From positions 1 to 33,029 of the forward strand of contig JAIEPJ010000198.1 of the NCBI GenBank assembly GCA_019749835.1: a stretch of DNA of 33,029 bases. Direction: 5' to 3'. Positions 15,299 to 25,989 of this stretch are shown piece after piece; position 1 is the stretch's first letter, and the number at the start of each line of letters is the position of its first letter. The DNA comes from Phreatobacter sp. (lineage in GTDB: Bacteria; Pseudomonadota; Alphaproteobacteria; Rhizobiales; Phreatobacteraceae). The notes below the pieces were generated by a model. It searched no databases. It was not told the DNA's origin and saw only the letters and a list, made by a program, of their open reading frames with translations. The position numbers and the translations under genes were made by a program.

Positions 15299-15485
15299 TC
15301 GCCACGGCGGGGGCGCGCCCGGCGGCCGCGTCCGCCAGCGGCCCCAGGGTGGCCTTGCGGCCTGCCGGTTGCCTGCGACCGGCTTTGCAAACCGTCACCA
15401 CCACCTTAATGGTGGATTCTGCGGCGCAGGCTCGCCGCTTCACATGTTCGGGAACGGGCTGACCGCCCAGATCGTGACGATGCCG

Positions 15486-17750
15486 ATGCGCTCCGCATTC
15501 GGCGGTCCGCGCCTCCTGCTCCGCCGCCTCCGCGAGGTGATGGCGGAGCAGATTTCGGCGCAGGAACGCCTCGACAAGATCGTGGTTCTGATCGCGGCCA
15601 ACATGGTGGCCGAGGTCTGCTCGGTCTATGTCCTGCGCGTCGACAGCACGCTCGAACTCTATGCGACGCAGGGTCTCAACCGGGAAGCCGTCCACCTCAC
15701 CGTCATGCGCGCCGGCGAGGGCCTTGTCGGCCTGGTGGCGCAGACCGCCGAATCCCTGAACCTCTCCGACGCCCAGGAGCATCCCTCCTTCGCCTTCAAG
15801 CCGGAAACGGGCGAGGAGATCTTCCACTCCTTCCTCGGCGTGCCGATCCTGCGCGGCGGCAACACGCTCGGCGTCCTCGTCGTGCAGAACCGCGCCCATC
15901 GCAAGTATGAGGAAGACGAGGTCGAGGCGCTGCAGACGACCTCGATGGTGCTGGCAGAGATGATCGCCTCCGGCGAGCTCTCCGCGCTTGCCCCGCCGGG
16001 CCAAGAGCCTGCCGCCCGTCGCCCGCTGCATCTTCCCGGCGAAGGCCTCGCCGAGGGTGTCGGCCTCGGCCATGTCGTGCTGCACGAGCCGCGTATCCAG
16101 GTCACCAAGCTGATCGCCGATGATCCGGCCCGCGAACTCGTGCGCATCGAGGCGGCGATCGAGTCGCTGCGCGCCGAGATCGACCACATGCTGGACGACG
16201 AGGATGTCGCCCGCGGCGGCGAGCACAAGGATATTCTCGAGGCCTACCGCATGTTCGCCCATGACCGCGGCTTCGTGCGCCGGCTGAAGGAGGCGATCGG
16301 CACCGGCATCACGGCCGAGGCGGCCGTCGAGCGCGTCCAGTCGGACAACCGCGCCCGCATGATGCGCCAGACCGATCCCTATCTGCGCGAGCGGATGCAT
16401 GATCTCGACGATCTCGCCAACCGCCTGATGCGCCAGCTCACCGGCGCCAAGGGCGAGGTGCGGATGGAATTGCCGGACAATGCCATCGTCGTCGCCCGTC
16501 ACATGGGGCCTGCGGCGCTTCTCGACTACGACCGCACCAAGCTGCGCGGCCTCGTCCTGGAGGAGGGCGGCGCGACCAGCCATGTCGCCATCGTCGCCCG
16601 CGCGCTCGGCATCCCCACCGTCGGCCAGGCCGAGAACGTCACCAGCCTTGCCGATCCCGGCGATGCCATCATCATCGACGGCGCCACCGGCGAGGTCCAT
16701 CTCAGGCCCACCAGCGACGTCGAGAGCGCCTATGCGGAGAAGGTGCGGTTCCGCGCCCGCCGCCAGGCGCAGTACGCCGCCATCCGTCACCTGCCGGCGG
16801 TGACGCGCGACGGCGTCGAGATCAAGCTGAACCTCAATGCCGGCCTGATGGTCGACCTGCCCTTCCTCGAGGAGACAGGAGCCTCCGGCATCGGCCTGTT
16901 CCGCACCGAGCTGCAGTTCATGGTGGCCAACGCCCTGCCGCGCATCGCCGAGCAGCTCGACCTCTACCGCAAGGTGCTCGACGCCGCCGGCAACCGTCCC
17001 GTGACCTTCCGCACCCTCGATATCGGCGGCGACAAGGTGCTGCCCTATATGGACGTCATCCAGGAGGAGAACCCGGCGCTGGGCTGGCGGGCCATCCGCC
17101 TCGGCCTCGACCGTCCCGGCCTGCTGCGCAGCCAGGTCCGCGCCATGCTGCGCGCCGGAGCCGGTCGCGAGGTGCGCATCATGTTCCCGATGGTTGCGGC
17201 GATCGAGGAGTTCGACGCCGCCAAGGCCATCGTCGAGCGCGAGCTGACCCATCTGCGGCGCCATGACCACCGCATGCCCGAACGGGTCCAGGTCGGCGTC
17301 ATGGTCGAGGTGCCGGCCCTGCTGTTCCAGCTCGACGAACTGCTACCGCGCGTCGACTTCCTCTCGGTCGGCTCCAATGACCTCGTCCAGTTCATGTTCG
17401 CGGTGGATCGCGGCAACAACCGTGTCGCCAACCGCTTCGACGTGCTGTCGCCACCGATCCTGCGTGCGCTGCGCAGCCTCGCCCGCAAGGGCCGCGAGCA
17501 TGGCAAGCTCGTCACCCTTTGCGGCGAGCTCGCCTCGCGGCCGCTGGAGGCCATGGCGCTGGCCGGCCTCGGCTACCGGTCGCTGTCGCTCTCGCCGGCC
17601 GCCATGGGACCGGTGAAGTCCATGCTGCTCGATCTCGACCTGTCGCGCTTTGCCGCTCTGCTCGACGATCTGATCGACAAGCCGCGCCAGGGCCAGTCGA
17701 TCCGCCAGCGCCTGCGCGACTTCGCCGAAGCCGAGGGCGTGAGCCTCTGA
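15486..17750 (+). CDS. ptsP: Nitrogen-PTS enzyme I (PtsP, EI-Ntr) with N-terminal GAF domain
   Basis: PtsP takes phosphate from PEP and passes it to NPr and then EIIA-Ntr, a regulatory phosphorelay tied to nitrogen status and potassium. The order is GAF domain (about 10-150, [20 protein letters not shown]), EI N-terminal helical part, the phosphohistidine site [20 protein letters not shown] (His366), and the PEP-binding barrel with [24 protein letters not shown] and the catalytic Cys679 in TLCGELAS. From the ATG at 15486 the length is 755, normal for the family. In-frame ATGs at 15369, 15444 and 15480 also exist, and ribosome binding sites are weak, so the exact start is open. The stop codon overlaps the prfA start (ATG at 17750). 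Confidence 0.96.
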   Translation: MRSAFGGPRLLLRRLREVMAEQISAQERLDKIVVLIAANMVAEVCSVYVLRVDSTLELYATQGLNREAVHLTVMRAGEGLVGLVAQTAESLNLSDAQEHPSFAFKPETGEEIFHSFLGVPILRGGNTLGVLVVQNRAHRKYEEDEVEALQTTSMVLAEMIASGELSALAPPGQEPAARRPLHLPGEGLAEGVGLGHVVLHEPRIQVTKLIADDPARELVRIEAAIESLRAEIDHMLDDEDVARGGEHKDILEAYRMFAHDRGFVRRLKEAIGTGITAEAAVERVQSDNRARMMRQTDPYLRERMHDLDDLANRLMRQLTGAKGEVRMELPDNAIVVARHMGPAALLDYDRTKLRGLVLEEGGATSHVAIVARALGIPTVGQAENVTSLADPGDAIIIDGATGEVHLRPTSDVESAYAEKVRFRARRQAQYAAIRHLPAVTRDGVEIKLNLNAGLMVDLPFLEETGASGIGLFRTELQFMVANALPRIAEQLDLYRKVLDAAGNRPVTFRTLDIGGDKVLPYMDVIQEENPALGWRAIRLGLDRPGLLRSQVRAMLRAGAGREVRIMFPMVAAIEEFDAAKAIVERELTHLRRHDHRMPERVQVGVMVEVPALLFQLDELLPRVDFLSVGSNDLVQFMFAVDRGNNRVANRFDVLSPPILRALRSLARKGREHGKLVTLCGELASRPLEAMALAGLGYRSLSLSPAAMGPVKSMLLDLDLSRFAALLDDLIDKPRQGQSIRQRLRDFAEAEGVSL

Positions 17751-18826
17751 TGCTGCCGCTCGCCAAGCTTCAGGCCCTGGTCGTGCGGCGCGACCTCGTC
17801 GAGGCCGAACTGGCCGCCGGCGTCGAGGGCGATCGCTATGTCGGCCTGTCGCGCGAGTTCTCCGAACTGACGCCCGTGGTCGAGGCGATCAATGCCTGGC
17901 GCGCCGCCCGGGCCGAACTCGCCGATATCGAACAGCTCCTCGCCGATCCCGCCACCGACCGCGACATGGCCGACCTCGCCCACGAGGAGAAGCCGGCGCT
18001 CGAGAGCCACGTCGCGACGCTGGAGCACCAGCTCCGCCTCGCCCTCCTGCCCAAGGATGCGGCCGATGCCAAGAACGCCATCCTCGAGATCCGGGCCGGC
18101 ACGGGCGGCGACGAGGCCTCGCTCTTCGCCGGCGATCTGTTCCGCATGTATGAGCGCTATGCCGCCCTGCAGGGCTGGGCCATGGAGCTCATCTCCGCCA
18201 GCGAGGGGACGGTCGGCGGCTTCAAGGAGATCGTCGCCGAGATCCGCGGCGCTGGTGCCTACGCAAAGCTGAAGTTCGAGAGCGGTGTCCACCGGGTCCA
18301 GCGCGTGCCGGCGACCGAATCCGGTGGCCGCATTCACACCTCCGCGGCGACTGTCGCCGTTCTCCCCGAGGCCGAGGAGGTCGATGTCGCGATCAACGAC
18401 GACGATCTCAGGATCGACGTGATGCGGGCCCAGGGCGCCGGCGGCCAGCACGTCAACAAGACCGAGTCGGCGGTGCGCATCACCCATATTCCCACCAACA
18501 CCGTCGTGCTGGTCCAGGACGAGCGCTCGCAGCACAAGAACCGCGCCCGCGCCATGGCCATCCTGCGCTCGCGCATCTTCGACGAGGAGCGCCGCCGCCT
18601 CGCCGCCACGCGGGCCGAGGACCGCCGCCTCCAGGTCGGCTCTGGAGACCGGTCCGAGCGCATCCGCACCTATAACTTTCCGCAGGGGCGGGTGACCGAC
18701 CACCGGATCGAGCTGACCCTCTACAAGCTGCCGGAGATCATGGCCGGCACCGCCCTCGGCGAGATCATCGACGCCCTCATCGCCGACCACCAGGCGGGCC
18801 TGCTGGCGCTGGACAGCGCGGCGTGA
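17750..18826 (+). CDS. prfA: Peptide chain release factor 1
   Basis: RF1 recognises UAA and UAG stops on the ribosome and triggers peptide release. The product from the ATG at 17750 is 358 residues. It has the codon-recognition tripeptide PAT (187-189) in [14 protein letters not shown] and the catalytic GGQ at 231-233 ([15 protein letters not shown]), whose Gln is the target of PrmC. These positions match the family. The frame is open upstream inside ptsP, but the ATG that overlaps the ptsP stop by one base gives the correct N-terminus ([18 protein letters not shown]). The 3' end overlaps prmC by 4 bases. Confidence 0.98.
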   Translation: MLPLAKLQALVVRRDLVEAELAAGVEGDRYVGLSREFSELTPVVEAINAWRAARAELADIEQLLADPATDRDMADLAHEEKPALESHVATLEHQLRLALLPKDAADAKNAILEIRAGTGGDEASLFAGDLFRMYERYAALQGWAMELISASEGTVGGFKEIVAEIRGAGAYAKLKFESGVHRVQRVPATESGGRIHTSAATVAVLPEAEEVDVAINDDDLRIDVMRAQGAGGQHVNKTESAVRITHIPTNTVVLVQDERSQHKNRARAMAILRSRIFDEERRRLAATRAEDRRLQVGSGDRSERIRTYNFPQGRVTDHRIELTLYKLPEIMAGTALGEIIDALIADHQAGLLALDSAA

Positions 18827-19680
18827 TCCCGGCCGGCACCAGCCTCGGGGCGGCGCGGCGTCTCGCCGCCGACCGGCTGGCGGCCGCCGGCATCGAGGAG
18901 GCCGCCAGCGAGGCGCGCATCCTGCTGCGGCTGGCCACAGGCCTCGACCCGGCCCTGCCGGGGGGCGCCGCCGGCATGTGCCTCGACCCGGCGCAGTGCG
19001 ACCGCGTCGAGGCGTTCCTCGCCCGCCGCCTCAGCCGGGAGCCGGTGGCACGGATCATCGGGACGGGCGCCTTCCACGGCCTCGACCTGACGCTCAACGC
19101 AGCCTGTCTGATCCCCCGCGACGACACCGAGGCGCTCGTCGCAGCGGCGCTGGACCTGCTGCCGCCCTATGGTCCGGCCCGGATCCTCGACCTCGGCGTC
19201 GGGCCAGGCACCGTCCTGCTCGCGATCCTCAGTGAACGTCGCGAGGCCTCGGGCCTTGGCATCGACCTGTCGGCGGAGGCGCTCGTGGCGGCCCGCGACA
19301 ATGCCCGGACCCTCGGTCTCGCGGACCGCGCGGCTTTCGCTGAGGGCTGCTGGACGCAGGGCCTTGCGGCGCCCTTCGACCTGATCGTCTCCAATCCGCC
19401 CTATATTCCCGCGGCTGATTGCGAGCGCCTGGCGCCGGAAGTGGCGCTGCACGACCCGCGCCTCGCTCTCGATGGCGGCGCGGACGGGCTCGATGCCTAT
19501 CGCGCCATCTTTGCCAATGCGGGCCGGGTGCTGAAGCACGGCGGCCATGTCGCGGTCGAGATCGGTATCGGCCAGGCCCCTGACGTTGCCGGTATCGCCC
19601 GCGCTTGCGGGTTCCGGCTGGCGCGCCTCGTCTCGGACCTCGCCGGCATTCCGCGGGCGCTGGTCTTCGCCGCTGTCTGA
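18823..19680 (+). CDS. prmC: Release factor glutamine methyltransferase
   Basis: PrmC (HemK) methylates the Gln of the GGQ motif of release factors. The product (285 residues, GTG start overlapping the prfA stop) has the HemK N-terminal helical domain, then [15 protein letters not shown] and [11 protein letters not shown]. The SAM-binding stretch [18 protein letters not shown] follows, then the catalytic NPPY at 191-194 ([14 protein letters not shown]). The usual RPETE after LIPR is here RDDTE, a mild variant. prfA-prmC coupling is very common and fits enzyme and substrate. A strong hairpin lies 60-85 bases downstream. Confidence 0.97.
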   Translation: MIPAGTSLGAARRLAADRLAAAGIEEAASEARILLRLATGLDPALPGGAAGMCLDPAQCDRVEAFLARRLSREPVARIIGTGAFHGLDLTLNAACLIPRDDTEALVAAALDLLPPYGPARILDLGVGPGTVLLAILSERREASGLGIDLSAEALVAARDNARTLGLADRAAFAEGCWTQGLAAPFDLIVSNPPYIPAADCERLAPEVALHDPRLALDGGADGLDAYRAIFANAGRVLKHGGHVAVEIGIGQAPDVAGIARACGFRLARLVSDLAGIPRALVFAAV

Positions 19681-19735
19681 GGCGGGACGCCACCCCGCCC
19701 GTTCGCCGCGACGCCTTCGCTGCGGGCCCCGACAA

Positions 19736-19767
19736 AGCAAAACCCCCGGCCTTGCGGCCGGGGGCTT
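19736..19767. terminator. Bidirectional terminator between prmC and the YccA-like gene
   Basis: A perfect 9-bp GC-only stem (19743-19751 CCCCCGGCC with 19756-19764) and 4-base loop TTGC. On the minus strand it is followed by TTTTGCTTTG, a good terminator for the YccA-like gene; on the plus strand only CTTGT follows, so it is weaker for prmC. Confidence 0.82.
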
Positions 19768-19799
19768 GTCGGATCGGGGTGCCGGATGGGCCGCCAGAC

Positions 19800-20645
19800 T
19801 CACTCGTCGCGCGAGCCGAGCAGGGACATCAGGAACTGGAACATGCCCACGAAGTCCATGTAGAGCTGCAGGGCGCCGAAGATGGCGGCCTTCTGCACGA
19901 TGGAGCCGTCATTCGCATAGGCCAGGCTGTAGATGTACTCGTTCTTGATGTTCTGCGTGTCGTAGGCGGTGAGGCCCGCGAAGATCAGGACGCCGACCAC
20001 CGAGATGATCCACTGCAGCATGGTCGAGGGCGTGCCGGTGAAGGCGGCGATGCCGATATTGACCAGCATGGCAATGATCAGGCCGAAGAGGCCCATCATC
20101 AGGAACGTGCCCATGCCCGAGAGGTCACGCTTGGTCGTGTAACCCCAGAGCGACAACGCGCCGAAGGAGGCGGCCGTGATGAAGAACACGCGGGCGACCG
20201 AGGTGTGGGCATAGACGAGCAGGATGGTCGTCATCGAGACGCCGACGAGCGCCGCATAGATCCAGAAGGTGATCTGGGCCGCAGGCGCGCTCAGCCGGTC
20301 GGCGCGGAACGACAGCAGCAGGACCACGCCGAGCGGGGCGAGGATGACGACGAACTTGAACCAGCTCGCGAACAGGAAGGCGCCGAAGGGCGTCAGGAAC
20401 TGGCCGCCGGACACGCGCATGGCGCCGCGCGCCGTCTGCTGGGCAAGCGAAGCGTCACCGGTGACCGAGAGCATGTAGATGCCGAGGGCGGCCATGCCGG
20501 TGATGGCGAGGCCGATCATCATGTAATTGTAGACGCCGACCATGTAGGAGCGAAGGCCCTGGTCGATCTGGGCCTGCTGAATGGCCGTAGGCTGGCCATA
20601 ACCGTAGCCGCCATAGGCCTGGGCATTCGGATCGTAGTGCGACAT
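19800..20645 (-). CDS. Bax inhibitor-1/YccA family membrane protein
   Basis: The 281-residue inner-membrane protein has a cytosolic Tyr/Gly/Gln-rich head (residues 1-20) and about seven hydrophobic helices, ending DFVGMFQFLMSLLGSRDE. The late segment GLTAYDTQNIKNEYIY and the final FGALQLYMDFVGMF are the typical BI-1 landmarks, including the conserved Asp residues. Members act as pH-sensitive calcium leak channels or interact with FtsH in other bacteria; which applies here is unknown. AGAGG lies before the ATG. TTGTTT and CATATT spaced by 16 bases in the upstream gap (minus strand) are a possible but weak promoter. Confidence 0.93.
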   Translation of the reverse strand: MSHYDPNAQAYGGYGYGQPTAIQQAQIDQGLRSYMVGVYNYMMIGLAITGMAALGIYMLSVTGDASLAQQTARGAMRVSGGQFLTPFGAFLFASWFKFVVILAPLGVVLLLSFRADRLSAPAAQITFWIYAALVGVSMTTILLVYAHTSVARVFFITAASFGALSLWGYTTKRDLSGMGTFLMMGLFGLIIAMLVNIGIAAFTGTPSTMLQWIISVVGVLIFAGLTAYDTQNIKNEYIYSLAYANDGSIVQKAAIFGALQLYMDFVGMFQFLMSLLGSRDE

Positions 20646-20834
20646 GGAAGAACCTCTGGCTTTCCCCTAAAGGACGGACCCTGGACAGGATCCGTCATCC
20701 GACACGCAATATGGCTGAGGTCATGACGGAAACAAGACCCCGACCCCCGCCAAGCCAGCATAGGTGAGGTTTCGCGTCCCTTTGTCGCAAGTGCTCACAT
20801 GGCCGGCGGCAGAATGGCCACCGCCCTGTTTCAC

Positions 20835-23414
20835 TCACATGTTGCGCAGGACCGGGGCGGGTTTTTCGCCCAGCGCCCTCCAGGTGCCCACCAGCCCGAA
20901 ACCGACGGTGAGCACGATGGCCAGCACGATGATACCCAGCGCCTGCAGCGGCGCGAAAGCGAAGGGAATGTTCATCACCTGGGTGGTCACCACCCATGCG
21001 GCGACGCAGCCGGTGGCGAGGCCGAACAGGGCCGTCACCGTACCGAGCAGCGCATATTCCAGCGCATAGGTCCGGATCAGCATGGCCCGCGGCGCCCCGA
21101 GGGTCTTCAGGATCACCGCGTCATAGACCCGCGCCCGGTGGCCGGCGGCCAGCGCCCCTGCCAGAACCAGGATGGCCGCCACCAGCGTCACGATACTGGC
21201 GCCTCGAATGCCGGTGGCGATCTGTGTCGCCAACTGGCCGACCGCCTCCAGCGCGTCCTTGACCCTGACCGTGGTAACGGCCGGGAATGCGGCCGCCACC
21301 TGCTGCAGGAGCGCGATCTCCTCGGCGGCCGATGCGGGCTGACGATAGGTCAGGGTGGCGAGATGGGCATGCGGGGCCGCCCTGAATGTGTTTGGCGAGA
21401 ACACGACGATGAAATTGATCCCGAGATTGTCCCACTGGATGTGCCGGAAGTTGGCGATTCGCGCGGTAATGTTGCGACCGAGCACATTGACGGTCACCTC
21501 GTCGCCGAGATGCAGCCCGAAGCCGCGGCCCATGCGCTCGTCGAAGGACACCAGCGGCGGGCCATTATAGTCCGCGGGCCACCATTCGCCGGCGGTGATG
21601 CGGGAGTTGCGTGGCAGGTTTTCGGAATAGGTGATGCCGCGATCGCCGCGCAGCGCCCAGGCGATGTCGTCGCCGGCGCGGATCTCCTCGACCGGTCGGC
21701 CGCCGAGGCGGACGAAGCGTCCACGCAGCATGGGCACGCGGTTGAGATCGGCGCCCGGGGCCTTGTCGGCGATGAAGGCGTCGAAGCGGGCGGCATCGGC
21801 ATTGACGATGTCGACGAAGAAGAACGAGGGCGCCCGGTCCGGCAGCGCCTCCTCGATCTGCCGGCGGAAGCTCGCATCCACGAGGGCGATGACGGCGAGC
21901 AGGGTCAGGCCGAGGCCGAGGGAAAGCACCACGGAGGGGGTGAGGGCGCCGGGCCGGTGCAGATTGGCGACGGCCAGCCTCAGGCTGGTGCGGCGCGAGC
22001 GCGGCATGCGGGCGGCCAGAGCCATGATGCCGGCCGCCACCAGCCGCAGCGCGACGAAGATGCCGGCGGCGCCCGCCATGAAGCCGAGGGCGAGGCGCGG
22101 GTTGAATGAGGTCACGACCGACAGGCCGACAAGCACGACGAGCGTGGCGGCGACCAGGGCGAGATAGCGCGGGCGCGGCCAGCGCCGCTCGCCGTCGACC
22201 GTGTCGCGGAACAGCGCCGAAACGGGGACATCATGGGCGCGGCCGAGAGGCCAGAGCGCGAAGGCGAGCGCCACGAGCAGGCCATAGGCGGCCGCCGTCG
22301 CCAGCTCTCCCGGTTGGACGCCGGTGGCGACCGGGATCGGGATCGCCGCGCCGAAGGCCGCCACCACGGCCGCCGGCAGGACGGCGCCGACCGCCAGCCC
22401 GATCGCCGTGCCGACCAGGGCGAGGAGGCCCACCTGAGTCAGTGTCGCCGCGAAGACCATGCCGCCGGTGGCGCCGAGCGCCTTCAGCGTCGCGATGTCG
22501 TCGCGCTTGCGGTCGACGAGGCTGGCCACCGCATTGGCGACGCCGACGCCGCCGACCAGCAGTGCGGTCAGCCCGACCAGGGTCAGGAACTGCGAGAAGC
22601 GTTCGATCTGGGTGGTCAGCTGCGGCGAGGCGTTCATCCGCGTGCGGATCTCGAAGCCGGCATCGGGGAAGCGCGCCCGGATGTCGGCGACGACCCGCCG
22701 CAGGTCGGCATCGCTCGCCTGGCTGGAGCCGAGATCGAGCTGATACATCCAGCGGATCAGCGATCCCGGCTGGATCAGCCCGGTCTGGCGGAACGTGTCG
22801 AGCGAGAGCAGCAGGCGAGGGCCGAAGCCGAGCCCGCCGGCGAGCCTGTCTGGCTCGCTGCGGATGACGCCGGCGATCCGCACGGGCAGGTCACCGAGCA
22901 CGATGGAATCGCCGACCTTGACGTCGAGACGGGCCAGCAGCGCAGGCTCGACCAGGACACCGGCCCGGCCGTCGACGACGGCGAGGGCCTCGGGCGTGCT
23001 GAAGGCCGGCTCGGTCTCCAGCGTGCCGACCAGTGGGTAGAGGCCGGGATCGACGGCCTTGATCTCGACGAGCGAGGACTTGGCGGCATCGCCGACGGCA
23101 GGGGTGCGGGCCATCGCGCGTGTCGTCGCCATGGTGGCCACCATCCCGCGCTCGGACAGGGCCCGGACGACCGCCTCCGGCAATTCGCGGTGCAGCACCT
23201 GGAACGAGGCGTCGGCGCCGAGGATGACGCGGCCCTCGCGCGCCAGGCCCTCGACCAGCCCGCGCGCGAAGGAGCCGACGCCGGCAATCGCCGCGACGCC
23301 GAGCGCGATGCAGGCGATGAAGGTTCCGAAGCCGCGGAGCCCGCCGCGCAGGTCCCGCAGGCCGAGGCGGATGGCGGTGGGTAGGCGGCGCGGCCGTGCG
23401 ACGAAGCCGCTCAC
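20835..23414 (-). CDS. ybbP: FtsX-like ABC transporter permease (YbbP type)
   Basis: The 859-residue inner-membrane protein has an N-terminal cytosolic tail and a first helix (about 30-50), then a large periplasmic MacB-PCD-like domain. A bundle of helices follows in the middle (about 270-480), then a second periplasmic region and three final helices with GALAAGHRARVYDAVILKTL, the FtsX-fold signature. This doubled architecture is that of YbbP. Its start overlaps the 3' end of the ATPase gene by 4 bases. Together with tesA it forms the classic ybbA-ybbP-tesA neighbourhood known from E. coli. The complex is proposed to act on envelope lipids or lipophilic compounds, but its substrate is not established. 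Confidence 0.92.
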   Translation of the reverse strand: MSGFVARPRRLPTAIRLGLRDLRGGLRGFGTFIACIALGVAAIAGVGSFARGLVEGLAREGRVILGADASFQVLHRELPEAVVRALSERGMVATMATTRAMARTPAVGDAAKSSLVEIKAVDPGLYPLVGTLETEPAFSTPEALAVVDGRAGVLVEPALLARLDVKVGDSIVLGDLPVRIAGVIRSEPDRLAGGLGFGPRLLLSLDTFRQTGLIQPGSLIRWMYQLDLGSSQASDADLRRVVADIRARFPDAGFEIRTRMNASPQLTTQIERFSQFLTLVGLTALLVGGVGVANAVASLVDRKRDDIATLKALGATGGMVFAATLTQVGLLALVGTAIGLAVGAVLPAAVVAAFGAAIPIPVATGVQPGELATAAAYGLLVALAFALWPLGRAHDVPVSALFRDTVDGERRWPRPRYLALVAATLVVLVGLSVVTSFNPRLALGFMAGAAGIFVALRLVAAGIMALAARMPRSRRTSLRLAVANLHRPGALTPSVVLSLGLGLTLLAVIALVDASFRRQIEEALPDRAPSFFFVDIVNADAARFDAFIADKAPGADLNRVPMLRGRFVRLGGRPVEEIRAGDDIAWALRGDRGITYSENLPRNSRITAGEWWPADYNGPPLVSFDERMGRGFGLHLGDEVTVNVLGRNITARIANFRHIQWDNLGINFIVVFSPNTFRAAPHAHLATLTYRQPASAAEEIALLQQVAAAFPAVTTVRVKDALEAVGQLATQIATGIRGASIVTLVAAILVLAGALAAGHRARVYDAVILKTLGAPRAMLIRTYALEYALLGTVTALFGLATGCVAAWVVTTQVMNIPFAFAPLQALGIIVLAIVLTVGFGLVGTWRALGEKPAPVLRNM

Positions 23415-24166
23415 GCCACCCGCTCCGCCGCGCGGCTGTCCTCGACGATGACGCCCGAGCGCAGGCGCACGACGCGGTCGCAGCGTTCGGCCAGCGCCCG
23501 GTCGTGGGTGACCAGGACCAGGGTGGCACCGCGCTCGGCCTGTTTGGCGAACATCAGGTCGATGATGGTGCGGCCGGTGGCCTCGTCGAGATTGCCGGTC
23601 GGCTCATCGGCGAAGAGGATGTCGGGGCGCACCGACAGGGCGCGCGCCAGCGCGGTGCGCTGCTGCTCGCCGCCGGACATCTGTGTCGGGTAATGGTTCA
23701 GGCGGGTGCCGAGGCCGACCGCGTCCAACTCGTCGGCGGCCCGGTCGAAGGCGTCCGGCGCACCGGCCAGTTCCAGAGGGACGGCGACATTCTCCAGCGC
23801 GGTCATGGTCGGAATGAGGTGGAACGACTGGAAGACGATGCCCGCATGGCGGCCGCGGAAGCGCGCGAGGGCGTCCTCGTCCAGACTGGTGATGTCGGTC
23901 CCCGCCACCATGACGCTGCCGGAATCGGGACGCTCGAGACCGGCCATCACCATGAGGAGGGTCGACTTGCCCGAGCCGGACGGTCCGACCAGACCCACCG
24001 ATTGGCCCGCCGCGATCGATAGCGACAGGCTCTTCAGGATGTGGACGCGCGAGGCGCCGCGTCCGAGCGAGAGTTCGACCTTGTGGATGACGATGGCGTC
24101 GGGCGCCCGGCGGGGCGTTTCGGTCGGCAGGGGCATGATGTCGGTCGCTCGTCTCGCGCCGCGCAT
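23411..24166 (-). CDS. ybbA: ABC transporter ATPase (YbbA/LolD-like)
   Basis: The product (251 residues from the outermost ATG) is the ATPase partner of the YbbP-type permease. Walker A GPSGSGKST is at 61-69; the signature MSGGEQQRTALARAL, Walker B ILFADEPTGNLDE and the switch LVLVTHDRALAERC follow. The DEPTGNLD sequence is typical of LolD/MacB/YbbA ATPases of mechanotransmitter-type transporters. The start is uncertain: ATG at 24166 (AGGTG about 11 bases upstream) or ATG at 24136 (241 residues). It diverges from tesA, with only about 60 bases between starts, so promoters must overlap. Confidence 0.93.
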   Translation of the reverse strand: MRGARRATDIMPLPTETPRRAPDAIVIHKVELSLGRGASRVHILKSLSLSIAAGQSVGLVGPSGSGKSTLLMVMAGLERPDSGSVMVAGTDITSLDEDALARFRGRHAGIVFQSFHLIPTMTALENVAVPLELAGAPDAFDRAADELDAVGLGTRLNHYPTQMSGGEQQRTALARALSVRPDILFADEPTGNLDEATGRTIIDLMFAKQAERGATLVLVTHDRALAERCDRVVRLRSGVIVEDSRAAERVA

Positions 24167-24227
24167 TGCGGCATTGCACCTAAGACCCTAGATGGCAATG
24201 GCAGCGGCCTTTGGAAAGGGAAACCTC

Positions 24228-24875
24228 GTGCGACAGTTCGTGATCGGCCTGACCGCCCTGGTCCTCGCCCTGTCCAGCGCTCCGGCTGGCGCGCAGCAGG
24301 CGCGACCCGTCAGCGTCGTCGCCCTCGGCGACAGCCTCACCGCCGGTTACGGGCTCGGCCCTGCCGAGGCCTTTCCGGTGCGGCTCCAGGCGGCTTTGCG
24401 GGCCAGGGGCCATGCCGTCACGGTGGAGAATGCCGGCGTCTCCGGCGATACCTCCTCCGGCGGCCTCGAGCGGCTCGACTGGGCTGTGGGCGAGGGCGTC
24501 GATGCGGTCATCGTCGAGCTCGGCGCCAACGACGCCCTGCGCGGCATCGACCCGGCGGTCACCCGGCGCAATATCGATGCGATCGTCACCCGCCTGAAGG
24601 CCCGCGGCATCACCGTCCTCCTGTCCGGTATGGTGGCGCCGCCCAACATGGGCAGCACTTTCGGGGCGGCCTTCAATCCGATCTTCCCGGACCTCGCCGC
24701 CAAGCATGGGGTCCTCTTCGACCCGTTCTTCCTCGACGGGGTCGCCGGCGATGCCGGGCTGAACCTCGCTGACGGCATGCATCCCAATGCCAGGGGCGTC
24801 GACATCATCGTCGGGCGCATCCTGCCCAAGGTCGAGGAGCTCATCGCACAGGTGCGATCTCGCCGCGGCGGTTGA
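24228..24875 (+). CDS. tesA: TesA-type GDSL (SGNH) lipase/esterase, periplasmic
   Basis: The 215-residue product has a signal peptide (residues 1-22, cut after AGA) and a GDSL/SGNH fold like E. coli TesA (thioesterase I / lysophospholipase L1). Block I is VVALGDSLTAGYG with nucleophile Ser36, block II the Gly in ENAGVSGDT, block III GAND, and block V DGMHPNARG with the catalytic Asp and His. I start at the GTG 24228 because GGAAAGGG lies 7 bases upstream and it opens the signal directly; the frame is open to an ATG at 24192, which would add 12 residues. It diverges from ybbA-ybbP, the same arrangement as in E. coli. It likely works on lipids or thioesters in the periplasm. Confidence 0.93.
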   Translation: MRQFVIGLTALVLALSSAPAGAQQARPVSVVALGDSLTAGYGLGPAEAFPVRLQAALRARGHAVTVENAGVSGDTSSGGLERLDWAVGEGVDAVIVELGANDALRGIDPAVTRRNIDAIVTRLKARGITVLLSGMVAPPNMGSTFGAAFNPIFPDLAAKHGVLFDPFFLDGVAGDAGLNLADGMHPNARGVDIIVGRILPKVEELIAQVRSRRGG

Positions 24876-24933
24876 CCGGGGGGCTTTCGCTTCCTAACCA
24901 CGGCCGTCCTCCCCGCAGCGATCGGCGCACAGC

Positions 24934-25989
24934 ATGCAGACCCGTCCCCTCGGCCGCACCGGCCTCGACGTCACCGCCCTGTGCCTCGGCACGATGACCT
25001 TCGGCGAGCAGAACACCGAGGCCGAGGGCCATGCGCAGATGGACTATGCCGTCTCGCGCGGCGTGACCTTCTTCGACACGGCGGAAATGTATGCGGTGCC
25101 GCCGAAGGCCGAGACCTATGGCGCCACCGAGCGCATCATCGGCACCTGGCTGAAACAGCGCGGCCGGCGCGACGACATCGTCATCGCCACCAAGGTTGCC
25201 GGCGCCGGCGCCATGACGTGGCTTCGGCCCGACGGGGCGCCGACGCGGCTGACGCGCGTGCAGATGCAGACCGCCCTCGACCAGAGCCTCAAGCGGCTCG
25301 GCACCGACTATATCGACCTCTACCAGTTGCACTGGCCCGAGAGAGCCGCGCCCTTCGGCGCCAATCCCACCCGGTTCGAGCCCGCGGGCTGGGCGCCACG
25401 CGCCGACGACACGGCGATCGGCGAGCAACTCGACGTCCTCGGCGAGTTCGTCAGGGCGGGGAAGGTGCGCTTCATCGGCCTGTCGAACGAGAGCGCCTGG
25501 GGCACCATGTCCTTCCTCAAGGAAAGCGAGAGGCGGAACCTGCCGCGGGTGCAGAGCGTGCAGAACGCCTATCACCTGCTCAACCGCACCTATGAGACCG
25601 CGATGGCGGAGATCGCCATGCGGGAACAGGTGGGGCTGCTGGCCTATTCGCCCCTCGCCCAGGGCTTTCTGACGGGGAAATATCTCGACGGCGCCCGGCC
25701 GCCGGGCGCGCGCGTGACGCTTTTCGACCGTCAGCAGCGCTACCAGAAGCCGGGCTCGGAGGCGGCGATCCGGGACTATGTCGCCATCGCGCGCGAGGCC
25801 GGCCTCGACCCCGCGACCCTGGCCATCGCCTTCGTCGCCAGCCGGTCCTTCGTCACCTCGACCATCATCGGCGCGACCTCCATGGCCCAGCTGAAGACGG
25901 CCATCGATGCCGGCGAGACAAGCCTCTCCCCCGACATCCTCGCGGCCATCGATGCCGTCCACCAGCTCCGGGGCAATCCGGCTCCCTGA
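24934..25989 (+). CDS. NADP(H)-dependent aldo/keto reductase (Tas-like)
   Basis: This 351-residue TIM-barrel oxidoreductase of the aldo/keto reductase superfamily is closest in look to the Tas/YghZ-type subgroup. The catalytic tetrad is visible: Asp48 and Tyr53 in FFDTAEMY, Lys87 in IATKV, and His133 in YQLHWPE. The NADPH-binding end contains SRSFVTSTIIGATSMAQL. The insertion after GTDYIDLYQLHWPERAA, naming a long loop with AIGEQLDVLGEFVRAGKV, is also seen in E. coli Tas. The natural substrate is unknown. It follows tesA by 58 bases, so it could be read through from that promoter. Confidence 0.93.
   Translation: MQTRPLGRTGLDVTALCLGTMTFGEQNTEAEGHAQMDYAVSRGVTFFDTAEMYAVPPKAETYGATERIIGTWLKQRGRRDDIVIATKVAGAGAMTWLRPDGAPTRLTRVQMQTALDQSLKRLGTDYIDLYQLHWPERAAPFGANPTRFEPAGWAPRADDTAIGEQLDVLGEFVRAGKVRFIGLSNESAWGTMSFLKESERRNLPRVQSVQNAYHLLNRTYETAMAEIAMREQVGLLAYSPLAQGFLTGKYLDGARPPGARVTLFDRQQRYQKPGSEAAIRDYVAIAREAGLDPATLAIAFVASRSFVTSTIIGATSMAQLKTAIDAGETSLSPDILAAIDAVHQLRGNPAP

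Noticed and set aside
15210-17270. A 686-codon open frame on the minus strand opposite ptsP
   Set aside because: It is a GC-skew shadow of ptsP: the product is rich in Gly/Ala/His/Asp with no recognisable domain, while the plus strand encodes a complete PtsP.
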